Source of the DNA: M3007 sp046153695
Lineage (GTDB): Bacteria > Bacteroidota > Bacteroidia > Chitinophagales > Saprospiraceae
Assembly: GCA_046153695.1 (NCBI GenBank)
Contig: JBJXEZ010000332.1
Location: forward strand, 1 to 5,278
Direction: 5' to 3'
DNA: 5,278 nt
The notes beneath the pieces were generated by a model. It was not told where the DNA came from. It made no database searches and worked only from the letters and a program-made list of their open reading frames with translations. A program made the position numbers and the translations under genes. Positions 1 to 5,278 of this stretch are shown in pieces. Positions within the stretch are counted from its first letter, which is position 1; every line of letters starts with the position of its first letter.

Positions 1-1
1 T

Positions 2-727
2 GAATCCTTGCAAAGCATGAAACGGCTCAAACTCACCGGAATGGCCGGAGCTTATGAAGCCACGCTCATCCTGCCCATCAACCAGCTACCAACAGCCCAT
101 GAAATGATCGCAACCCTCATGGATGCCGAAGTTCAATACCGGGATCAACGCAGAATGGAGTTATTCCTGCGCATGAGCAGGCTGCGCTATCGCGCTACTT
201 TAGCTGACATCCAGTGTTCGGACGAACGCAACCTCCAGCCCCACATCCTCGTCGCTCTGGCGGATGGCGCCTGGTTGTCTCGTGCCGAAAACATCCTCAT
301 CACCGGCGCCACCGGTTGCGGGAAATCATTCCTCGCCTGTGCCCTCGGACACCAAACCTGCGCTACCGGCCACCGAACCCTCTACTTTAACCTCAACCGC
401 CTGAGCGAACAAATTGCTATTGCCAAAACCGATGGAACGCTCATCAAATGGCTCAACCTCCTCAAAAAAGCTCAACTCATTATCCTCGATGATTTTGGCC
501 TGCAACCCATCACCCAACAAGTCAAACTCATCCTGCTTCAAATCCTCGAAGACCGGTATGAAGTCAGTTCAACCATCATTTGCTCCCAGTTACCCATCTC
601 CAAATGGTATGAATATCTGGAAGAACCAACGCTCGCAGATGCTATCCTCGACCGGATCATTCCTAGAGCACACCGAATCGAATTGAAAGGAAATAGCAGA
701 CGCAAAAACTTAAAACAAGTACCTTAG
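2..727 (+). CDS. istB: IS21-family transposition helper ATPase IstB (5' end outside window)
   Basis: IstB is the AAA+ ATPase of IS21 elements; it works with the transposase IstA in target selection and strand transfer. Counting from the TTG codon at 8, the protein shows a Walker A motif GATGCGKS at residues 100-107, a Walker B motif LIILDDFG at 157-164, and the family's C-terminal signature: SQLP (193-196), W200, then ADAILDRIIPRAHRIELKGNS (210-230). The N-terminal part (LKLTGMAGAYEA) matches the usual start of the family. The reading frame is open to the window edge, and IstB proteins normally begin about 6-12 residues before this motif. I therefore take the real start to lie upstream and treat TTG at 8 and ATG at 17 as internal codons. 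At 239 or more residues the length is near normal (about 245-260), with no frameshift, so the protein is probably functional. istA, normally just upstream and often overlapping, is not in the window. Confidence 0.93.
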   Translation, partial: ESLQSMKRLKLTGMAGAYEATLILPINQLPTAHEMIATLMDAEVQYRDQRRMELFLRMSRLRYRATLADIQCSDERNLQPHILVALADGAWLSRAENILITGATGCGKSFLACALGHQTCATGHRTLYFNLNRLSEQIAIAKTDGTLIKWLNLLKKAQLIILDDFGLQPITQQVKLILLQILEDRYEVSSTIICSQLPISKWYEYLEEPTLADAILDRIIPRAHRIELKGNSRRKNLKQVP

Positions 728-755
728 CACCCTTCTTTTGCCGTACTTATCCACA

Positions 756-800
756 GGGGGGTCAGACCTCCGGAATAGGGGGGTCAGATACTCCGGAATA
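756..800 (+). repeat. Two tandem direct repeats in the IS21 right end
   Basis: Copy 1 (756-777) and copy 2 (778-800) both have the form six G, TCAGA, then CTCCGGAATA; they differ by one inserted base and one substitution in the middle. Each contains the palindrome TCCGGA (769-774 and 792-797), 23 bp apart, roughly two helical turns. In IS21 elements such repeats near the ends are transposase binding sites; that role is inferred here from position and form. The outer copy ends four bases before the proposed IS terminus. Confidence 0.85.
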
Positions 801-1578
801 AACAGTTCAAGTAGTGATGCGTCGTGATGGTATCTGTACCCAGCAAAGACGACCAAAGTGAACCTGATCCTGGAGCCGCTTGCGAAACATCAATCCAGCC
901 CAGCTGAACTTTTATATCAATATTTTGCGTGATGTAGGTCGTCTTTTTAAGGCGCAGGACGGGGAATTCCGATTGTGGAAGGGCGCCGGGCAGCCTGAGC
1001 GTTCCATAACCATCCACTACATCAAGAATTTGTCTGTTAATGCGGAGTCGCACAGAATCGGGTGTGAGGGGTAAAATGAGTGCGCCGGCTGGTATCTCGC
1101 CGTAACTCCATTGGAGTGTATTGTTAGATGTTTGTTGGAAAATATCAAAAACATTAAGCGGCGCGCGCCGTTCCGCTACAATAGGCTGGTTTCTATAAAT
1201 GGCTACTATAGGCAACCCTCCAATGGTGTTGTCGACATGCCCCAGGAGTTCAAATTTTGTACCGGAGGATGTATAATAATACTCAGATGTTCCACTGGAA
1301 ACAACCATAGTAGCCGCTGGGAAAGCATCCTGAAAGCCCCCCTCGGAGGCAGGACGGTAGCTGACCTCAAAGGTTGATGCCGGAGTCAGCGCACTTAAAT
1401 CCCAGAATTGATTGCCCCCCGGCGGGGTGAAGAGGGCGACGGCTATGTTTGGATTGGCGGCTCGTACGTAGCGCAGTACATCGCCTGTAGTGGGAAAAGT
1501 GCTGGATGTAACCGTAATTTGGGCAGAAAGATGGAGGCCACTCCATGCGATTAATGTAAATAGTAGTAATTTTTTCAT
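784..1578 (-). CDS. Secreted protein of unknown function, 3' end cut off by the IS21 insertion
   Basis: The open frame gives 264 residues, of which about 258 (805-1578) are native. The last six (CLFRSI) and the TGA stop lie inside the IS end. The N-terminus is a clear Sec signal peptide: MKK, a hydrophobic stretch LLLFTLIAW, then HLSA before Q20. The rest is beta-rich, with notable segments TPPGGNQFWDLSAL (51-64), VSYRPASEG (72-80), ERRAPLNVFDIF (136-147), TPDSVRLRI (172-180) and DVVDGYGTLRLPG (186-198). From memory this resembles uncharacterised secreted Bacteroidota proteins that go on past a 'GTDT...Y' segment (here GTDTITTHHY, 247-256) and often end in a type IX secretion sorting domain; no such domain is left here. 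I do not know a function. The ATG at 1576-1578 is chosen because it starts exactly at the signal peptide; the leader is AT-rich with no Shine-Dalgarno motif. The gene follows the propeller gene by 54 bp and may be co-transcribed with it. Loss of the tail probably prevents correct folding or surface anchoring. Confidence 0.8.
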   Translation of the reverse strand: MKKLLLFTLIAWSGLHLSAQITVTSSTFPTTGDVLRYVRAANPNIAVALFTPPGGNQFWDLSALTPASTFEVSYRPASEGGFQDAFPAATMVVSSGTSEYYYTSSGTKFELLGHVDNTIGGLPIVAIYRNQPIVAERRAPLNVFDIFQQTSNNTLQWSYGEIPAGALILPLTPDSVRLRINRQILDVVDGYGTLRLPGALPQSEFPVLRLKKTTYITQNIDIKVQLGWIDVSQAAPGSGSLWSSLLGTDTITTHHYLNCLFRSI

Positions 1579-1632
1579 GGTTTGTAATTTTGATGATTAA
1601 GCAACTTATTTCCGACACGAGGCGCAACCCCA
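1579..1632. other. Short intergenic gap between two - strand genes
   Basis: These 54 bp hold no recognisable terminator hairpin, no convincing Bacteroidota promoter (-33 TTG / -7 TAnnTTTG) and no Shine-Dalgarno sequence. On the - strand the bases just before the downstream ATG are AT-rich (AAAATTACAAACC), as is common for Bacteroidota translation starts. The gap is compatible with read-through from the propeller gene into the truncated secreted-protein gene. Confidence 0.5.
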
Positions 1633-4600
1633 TCAATCCACCTTCAACCGCTCCCATTTCTTAAACAACGGCGACTGTGCCGCCTCCACCTGCTCCCGGT
1701 ATTTGGCAAAACTCCCTTCGGTAAACTTATTTATTTTCCCGATAGCCGCAGCCAGCATCCGCTCTGATTTTTCCAGGTAAACACGAGCTGCCGAATTGGG
1801 CGCACCGTCCGAGGCTCCGAGATGACCGCTGGCCGTATACAGGGCGTTCTGAATATCGTCCGTCTCGTCGGGGATGCCCTTTTGGCCCTCGGGCTGCATG
1901 AATAGTTTTTCGAGCGCGGCAATGCTGTCGGTCATTGTCTGGCCTTGCTTCGCAAGGTCTTTTTTCAAGCTGTCGGGGGCATTCACGAGGGCTTCGTTCA
2001 CCAATTTGATGGACTGCATGGCCTCCTGCAAGCGGTCAAATGCATTTGTGGCAGCTTTGACGGTCTTTTCGAAATCCTTTTGGGCAGCCATTTGCGCCTT
2101 GCGGGCCTCCATCGTGATGTTCATGCGGGGGTCGGCATGGACGGTGACGAAGGTGCTGTCCACATGGCCTTTCCATTTGAACAAGAGCTTGTACTTGCCG
2201 GGCAAAACGGCGTTGCCTCCAGGCTTGTCGTCCTCTGGCTTTGGCTTGTTGCGGCTGGGGTAGCGCACGCCATCCTGCTCTAACCCCCAAGTGATGCGGT
2301 TCATGCAAGAGTCGGGTTTTAAACTGAAAGTACGTATTGTATCACCTTGACTGTCAATTATTTGAATTCGGGCCTTGCTGTCGTCTTTTTTCTCTTCTTT
2401 TTTGGCCTCTTTCTTTTCGTCCTTTGCAGGCTCCTTTTTTTCTTCTTTAAAAAGGCTGGGCTTCGCCCAAAATGTCAGCATGGCCGCCGGGCTGCGGTTC
2501 GCCCCCTCGAACGTGGCATCGCCGGGGAAAATGACGCCATCGAAAAAACGGAATGCTGCCAAATAAGCATCCGGCGCAGGGAACACCTTGAAGGGCTGCT
2601 CCAACAATTTGCCCTGGCTGCGGGCTATTTCCCGAAGGGGGCGAATGTCGTCCAAGACCCAAAATGCCCGGCCAAACGTGCCGATGATGAGGTCGTGCTC
2701 CCGTGGGTGGATTTTCAGGTCAATGGTGGAAACCGAGGGATAATCATTCGCCCATTTGTTCCAGTTTTTTCCAAAATCAATGCTGAACCAAAGGCCGTAG
2801 TCCGTTCCGAGGAAGAGCAAGTTGTCTGCTTCGGGGTCTTGCACGATGCAAAGGGCATGGCCCTGCACCTGCTTTTCATCCACGAGGCGAGTCCATGTTG
2901 CACCGAAGTCTTTGGTAAAAAAAGCCATGGGCCGCCAATCGTTCCTTCGATAATCATTGACGATGACGAATGCCTCGCCTGCCCGTTTGCCAGCTTCGAT
3001 ATAGGGGACCCATGAGCCGGGTTTTACCGTTGGCAGTTTTGCGGTGCAGTTCGTCCAGGTCTTGCCACCGTCACGGGTCAGTTGCACGTTGCCGTCGTCG
3101 GTGCCCACCCAGATGACCTTTTCGTCTACTGTGCTTGGCGCAATGGCGAGGATGGTGCAATGGTTCTCGGCACTCGTGGCATCGGGGGTGAGACCGCCGG
3201 TCTTGTCCTGGTGCAGCTTGGAGGTATCGTTTGTGGTCAGGTCGGGGCTGATGATTTCCCAGGTTTGGCCGCTGTCCATGCTTTTGTGCAAGTACTGGCT
3301 GCCATAGTAGACCCCCCGGTTGTGGAAGGGGTTTTGGGCGAAGCCCGAATTCCAATGAAAGCGCAGTTTCGTTTTACCGTCCGGGTGAACGGGCTTGATG
3401 CCCTGCGAATGGCCGGTGAGCATGTCCACGTAGCCAAGGTAGCCGCCCTGCGACATGGCGTAGCAATAGCGCCCATTGTCCGGCTGGATGCTAACGTCGA
3501 AACCGTCGCCAAAATAGACGCACTGCCAGTCCATGTTGCGGATGCCGCCGATGCGCCACACTGCCGAAGGGCCAACCCACGAGCCGTTGTCCTGCATGCC
3601 TCCGGCGATTCGGTAGGGCACGCTCATGTCATAGCTCACATGGTAAAACTGGCCGACGGGCAGGTTGTCGGCAAAGCGCCAGGTTTTACCGTAGTCATAA
3701 CTGATGTTCAGGCCGCCGTCGTTGCCGTTCATCAGGTGGGAAGCGTCGTTTGGGTTTATCCACAAAGCATGGTGGTCGGGGTGAATACGCCAGTCCCAAC
3801 CGGCCAGTTCATTGAAAGACTTGCCGCCGTCCTCGCTTTTGCTGAGGAAGGAATAAATGCTGTAGATGCGGTTCTCGTTTTTCGGGTCAACATAGATTTC
3901 GGAGTAATAAAACGGGCGGTCGCCCACATTAGAACTCCCTTTGTCTGCGCTGGCCATTTTCGACCATTTCAGGCCGCCGTCGGTGCTTTTATAGAGGGCG
4001 TTTTCCTTGGCTTCTACGAGCGCATAGACGATGTTCGGGCTGCTGGGTGCAATGGCGATGCCCATGCGGCCAAGGTCGCCTTCTGGCAGGCCGTCCTTGC
4101 TGGTGCGGCGCTCCCAGGTATCTCCGCCGTCGTGGCTGATGTAAAGGCCGCTTCCCTTGCCACCGGAGTTGAAGAACCACGGCTTGCGCTCGTATTCCCA
4201 TAAGGCAGCGATGAGCTTGTTCGGGTTGGCGGGGTCAGTGACGAGTTCGGAACAGCCTGTTAAGTTGTTGGCAAACAGGATTTTGCGCCAGGTTTTGCCG
4301 CCGTCGGTGGTCTTAAAAACGCCCCTGTCCTCGGTAGGGCCATAGCTGGAGCCGAGTGCCGCCACAAAAACCGTGTTCGGGTTGTCCCGATGAATGATGA
4401 TGCGGTGGATGGCTTTGGTCTTCTCCAGGCCCATGCACTTCCAGGTCACGCCACCGTCAATGGATTTGTAAATGCCTTCACCGCTGTTTTGCGAGTTGCG
4501 GGGGTTGCCTTCGCCGGTGCCCACCCATATTTCGGAGGGGTTGCGCTGGTTGATTTTTACCGCACCGATGGCCTGCACGGGCATTTTATCGAAGATGGGT

Positions 4601-4842
4601 TGCCAGTTGGTGCCGCCGCCCACGCTTTTCCACACGCCGCCGCTGGCCGTGCCCACGTAAATGATATTGGGATCGGCCACCACGGCATCAATGGCCGTCA
4701 CCCGCCCGCTCATGCCCGCCGGGCCGATGTTGCGGGTCTTAATGCCCTTTAGTTGTTCGACATTGACTTTTTGTGAAAAACCAGAGAAAGGACTTGCGCC
4801 CAAAAGGAGCAGCAACAAGATTTGAGGAATGGCCTGTTTCAT
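1633..4842 (-). CDS. Exported BNR/Asp-box beta-propeller protein (VPS10/sortilin-like, 'glycosyl hydrolase' type)
   Basis: The 1069-residue protein starts with a Sec signal peptide (MKQAIPQ, then seven Leu, cleavage near SGFS/Q24), so it is exported. Residues about 35-735 form a propeller region with eleven Asp-box-like motifs (S/T-x-D-x-G-x-T-W): 73-80 (degenerate, Gly for Asp), 127-134, 178-185, 236-243, 286-293, 336-343, 381-388, 521-528, 589-596, 643-650 and 687-694. It ends in the typical GTFGRAFWVLDDI (721-733). A Lys/Glu-rich linker (798-823) leads to a beta-sandwich-like domain (824-905, with PGKYKLLFKW at 881-890) and a mostly helical tail (about 910-1069). Proteins of this build are usually labelled glycosyl hydrolase, sortilin/VPS10 or photosystem-II-assembly-like; enzyme activity is unproven and I see no assignable catalytic pair. 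No type IX sorting domain is visible. An in-frame ATG at 4905 would overlap the upstream gene by 11 bp and bury the signal peptide 21 residues in, so the ATG at 4842 is preferred. Confidence 0.9.
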   Translation of the reverse strand: MKQAIPQILLLLLLGASPFSGFSQKVNVEQLKGIKTRNIGPAGMSGRVTAIDAVVADPNIIYVGTASGGVWKSVGGGTNWQPIFDKMPVQAIGAVKINQRNPSEIWVGTGEGNPRNSQNSGEGIYKSIDGGVTWKCMGLEKTKAIHRIIIHRDNPNTVFVAALGSSYGPTEDRGVFKTTDGGKTWRKILFANNLTGCSELVTDPANPNKLIAALWEYERKPWFFNSGGKGSGLYISHDGGDTWERRTSKDGLPEGDLGRMGIAIAPSSPNIVYALVEAKENALYKSTDGGLKWSKMASADKGSSNVGDRPFYYSEIYVDPKNENRIYSIYSFLSKSEDGGKSFNELAGWDWRIHPDHHALWINPNDASHLMNGNDGGLNISYDYGKTWRFADNLPVGQFYHVSYDMSVPYRIAGGMQDNGSWVGPSAVWRIGGIRNMDWQCVYFGDGFDVSIQPDNGRYCYAMSQGGYLGYVDMLTGHSQGIKPVHPDGKTKLRFHWNSGFAQNPFHNRGVYYGSQYLHKSMDSGQTWEIISPDLTTNDTSKLHQDKTGGLTPDATSAENHCTILAIAPSTVDEKVIWVGTDDGNVQLTRDGGKTWTNCTAKLPTVKPGSWVPYIEAGKRAGEAFVIVNDYRRNDWRPMAFFTKDFGATWTRLVDEKQVQGHALCIVQDPEADNLLFLGTDYGLWFSIDFGKNWNKWANDYPSVSTIDLKIHPREHDLIIGTFGRAFWVLDDIRPLREIARSQGKLLEQPFKVFPAPDAYLAAFRFFDGVIFPGDATFEGANRSPAAMLTFWAKPSLFKEEKKEPAKDEKKEAKKEEKKDDSKARIQIIDSQGDTIRTFSLKPDSCMNRITWGLEQDGVRYPSRNKPKPEDDKPGGNAVLPGKYKLLFKWKGHVDSTFVTVHADPRMNITMEARKAQMAAQKDFEKTVKAATNAFDRLQEAMQSIKLVNEALVNAPDSLKKDLAKQGQTMTDSIAALEKLFMQPEGQKGIPDETDDIQNALYTASGHLGASDGAPNSAARVYLEKSERMLAAAIGKINKFTEGSFAKYREQVEAAQSPLFKKWERLKVD
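2374..2451 (-). repeat. Low-complexity Lys/Glu-rich linker coding segment
   Basis: This segment encodes residues 798-823 of the propeller protein, made almost only of Lys, Glu, Asp and Ala in short EEKK/EAKKEEKK units. On the + strand it appears as a pyrimidine-rich run of TTTTC/TTCTT words. It separates the propeller region and the first strand of the next domain (MLTFWAKP) from the beta-sandwich-like domain, and probably acts as a flexible or extended charged spacer. The repeat units are imperfect; slippage could change its length between strains. Confidence 0.7.
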
Positions 4843-4894
4843 TTTTGCTTTGCTTTTTACTGAATATTCCGCAAGATATGGAATACAGCGACTC
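4843..4894. other. Short intergenic gap upstream of the propeller gene
   Basis: These 52 bp separate the stop of the upstream - strand gene from the preferred start of the propeller gene. The bases just before the ATG, read on the - strand, are A-rich (AAAAAGCAAAGCAAAA) with no Shine-Dalgarno motif. A small inverted repeat, TATTCC at 4865-4870 and GGAATA at 4880-4885 with a 9-base loop, lies here. It lacks a following T tract and is too weak to call a terminator. No promoter is convincing, which fits co-transcription. Confidence 0.45.
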
Positions 4895-5278
4895 TCAATC
4901 ACCATTTTTCACCACAAAACGCTGCTCTAAGTCTGTTTTCCCATCAGACAAAATGAGCAAATAATGACCTGGTTCCAAAAATTTCTCATAATCAACGAAA
5001 TAGGGTAAATCACTTTCTTCTCTTTTGATAATCAAATCCCAACGGTATTCATTAAAGCCTTTTTGCCCTTGAAGGGGCGTGGTCCAAACCATTTTATGGT
5101 CTTTATCTTTCAGGGACAAAGTCATGGATTTGGCTTCCCCCAACCAAAACACAATGCTTGTTTTTTCAAAACGCAGGTAATCAGGTAAGCCACTATGAGG
5201 ACTAAACGGTGGTAGTTGAGGCTCCGGAACCTCGAAAAAATGGTCTTGATTCAGCAGCAGATTTTTAGCGATCACAGC
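4895..5278 (-). CDS. C-terminal part of a probable BNR-propeller/'glycosyl hydrolase'-type protein (N-terminus outside window)
   Basis: The frame is open to the window edge; 127 codons plus the stop are visible, and the Met at 5275 is probably internal, because no signal peptide or plausible start context accompanies it. The visible part is a beta-sandwich-like domain: KTSIVFWLGEAKSMTLSLKD, then GFNEYRWDL, then LEPGHYLLILSDGKTD and a final QRFVVKNGD. The order of elements matches residues about 786-905 of the next gene (MLTFWAKP; ARIQIIDSQGD; NRITWGL; LPGKYKLLFKWKG; STFVTVHADP). In that class this domain follows the propeller, so I infer a second, larger propeller-type protein here. Unlike its neighbour it ends right after this domain, with no helical tail and no charged linker. 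By hand count its DNA is about 40% GC over 4921-5220, clearly lower than the neighbour. An unrelated protein with a FlgD-like or other Ig-type C-terminal domain remains possible. Confidence 0.65.
   Translation of the reverse strand, partial: AVIAKNLLLNQDHFFEVPEPQLPPFSPHSGLPDYLRFEKTSIVFWLGEAKSMTLSLKDKDHKMVWTTPLQGQKGFNEYRWDLIIKREESDLPYFVDYEKFLEPGHYLLILSDGKTDLEQRFVVKNGD

Larger units (their letters stand above)
1..804 (+). mobile_element. IS21-family insertion sequence, right-hand part (istB and right end)
   Basis: This stretch holds an istB gene followed by 77 bp of non-coding DNA carrying two tandem direct repeats of the 'GGGGGGTCAGA..CTCCGGAATA' type. IS21 elements are known to carry multiple terminal repeats that bind the transposase IstA, and to end in TG...CA. 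Read on the - strand, the proposed terminus starts TGTTTATTCCGGAG, so I place the last IS base at 804 (the A of ...TAAACA). Support for this boundary comes from the neighbouring - strand gene: its protein keeps family-like sequence up to the codon at 805-807 and then runs into IS sequence. The left end, istA and the target-site duplication partner are outside the window, so the exact boundary is inferred, with an uncertainty of a few bases. Confidence 0.85.

Noticed and set aside
747..755. Exact DnaA-box consensus TTATCCACA between istB and the IS repeats
   Set aside because: It is a single box without a cluster or AT-rich unwinding region, and the same 9-mer occurs at 3756-3764 inside the propeller gene, where it simply encodes part of WINP. 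Chance is the simpler explanation; it is not an origin.
3082..4203. Long + strand open frame of 373 codons opposite the propeller gene
   Set aside because: It lies wholly antisense to a well-supported gene. Its protein is rich in Val, Ala, His and Gly without domain motifs, as expected from the complement of GC-rich codons; the repeated Asp-box codons keep this frame open.
4865..4885. Inverted repeat TATTCC / GGAATA in the gap before the propeller gene
   Set aside because: The stem has only six mostly A-T pairs around a 9-base loop, with no T tract after it on the - strand; too weak for a terminator or a clear operator.
4843..4905. Upstream ATG at 4905 as start of the propeller gene
   Set aside because: It would add 21 charged or polar residues before the signal peptide and overlap the upstream gene by 11 bp; the ATG at 4842 gives a standard signal peptide and an A-rich leader.
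4848..4920. Possible Bacteroidota promoter (TATCTTGC as a -7 element) before the propeller gene
   Set aside because: It misses the last two bases of TAnnTTTG, and the nearest TTTG on the - strand is about 36 bases upstream, too far for a -33 element.
5218..5233. Near-perfect 16-bp palindrome GAGGCTCCGGAACCTC
   Set aside because: It lies inside coding sequence for the residues EVPEP, has one mismatched pair, no loop and no T tract, so it is neither a terminator nor a supported operator. Its TCCGGA core resembles the IS repeats, but the flanking G run and TCAG are missing.

Overview
The window looks like chromosomal DNA from a member of the Bacteroidota, most likely a Saprospiria-like or related environmental lineage. 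The grounds are the style of secreted proteins (Sec signal peptides ending just before or at Gln), AT-rich leaders without Shine-Dalgarno sequences, long BNR/Asp-box propeller proteins of the kind common in this phylum, and an IS21-type element with 'GGGGTCAG...TCCGGAATA' end repeats. The phylum assignment is inference from protein style, not from a marker gene.

Layout. (1) Positions 1 to about 804 are the right-hand part of an IS21-family insertion sequence: nearly all of istB, the ATPase helper of transposition, on the + strand, then a short non-coding tail with two tandem 22/23-bp repeats and a terminus reading ...AAACA. The partner istA and the left end lie outside the window. (2) Positions 784-1578 on the - strand are a secreted protein of unknown function. 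The IS has inserted into its 3' part: the last six codons and the stop come from the IS end, and 258 native residues remain. (3) Positions 1633-4842 on the - strand encode a 1069-residue exported beta-propeller protein with eleven Asp-box (BNR) motifs, a Lys/Glu-rich linker, a beta-sandwich-like domain and a long helical tail (VPS10/sortilin-like, often annotated as 'glycosyl hydrolase' or 'WD40/YVTN/BNR-like'). (4) From position 4895 to the window end, - strand, is the C-terminal 127 residues of another protein that resembles the beta-sandwich region of gene 3 and is probably a second protein of the same broad class.

The three - strand genes run in the same direction with gaps of 52 and 54 bp, so transcription as one unit (gene 4 to gene 3 to gene 2) is plausible. 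No terminator or convincing promoter is visible between them. At least two are exported, suggesting a cell-surface or periplasmic role, but no substrate can be read from the sequence. The IS faces them convergently and cuts the last gene of this run. I found no RNA gene, CRISPR array, toxin-antitoxin pair or defence system, and nothing that makes a convincing case for an undescribed system. The best leads are the IS insertion event and the related but compositionally different pair of neighbours.
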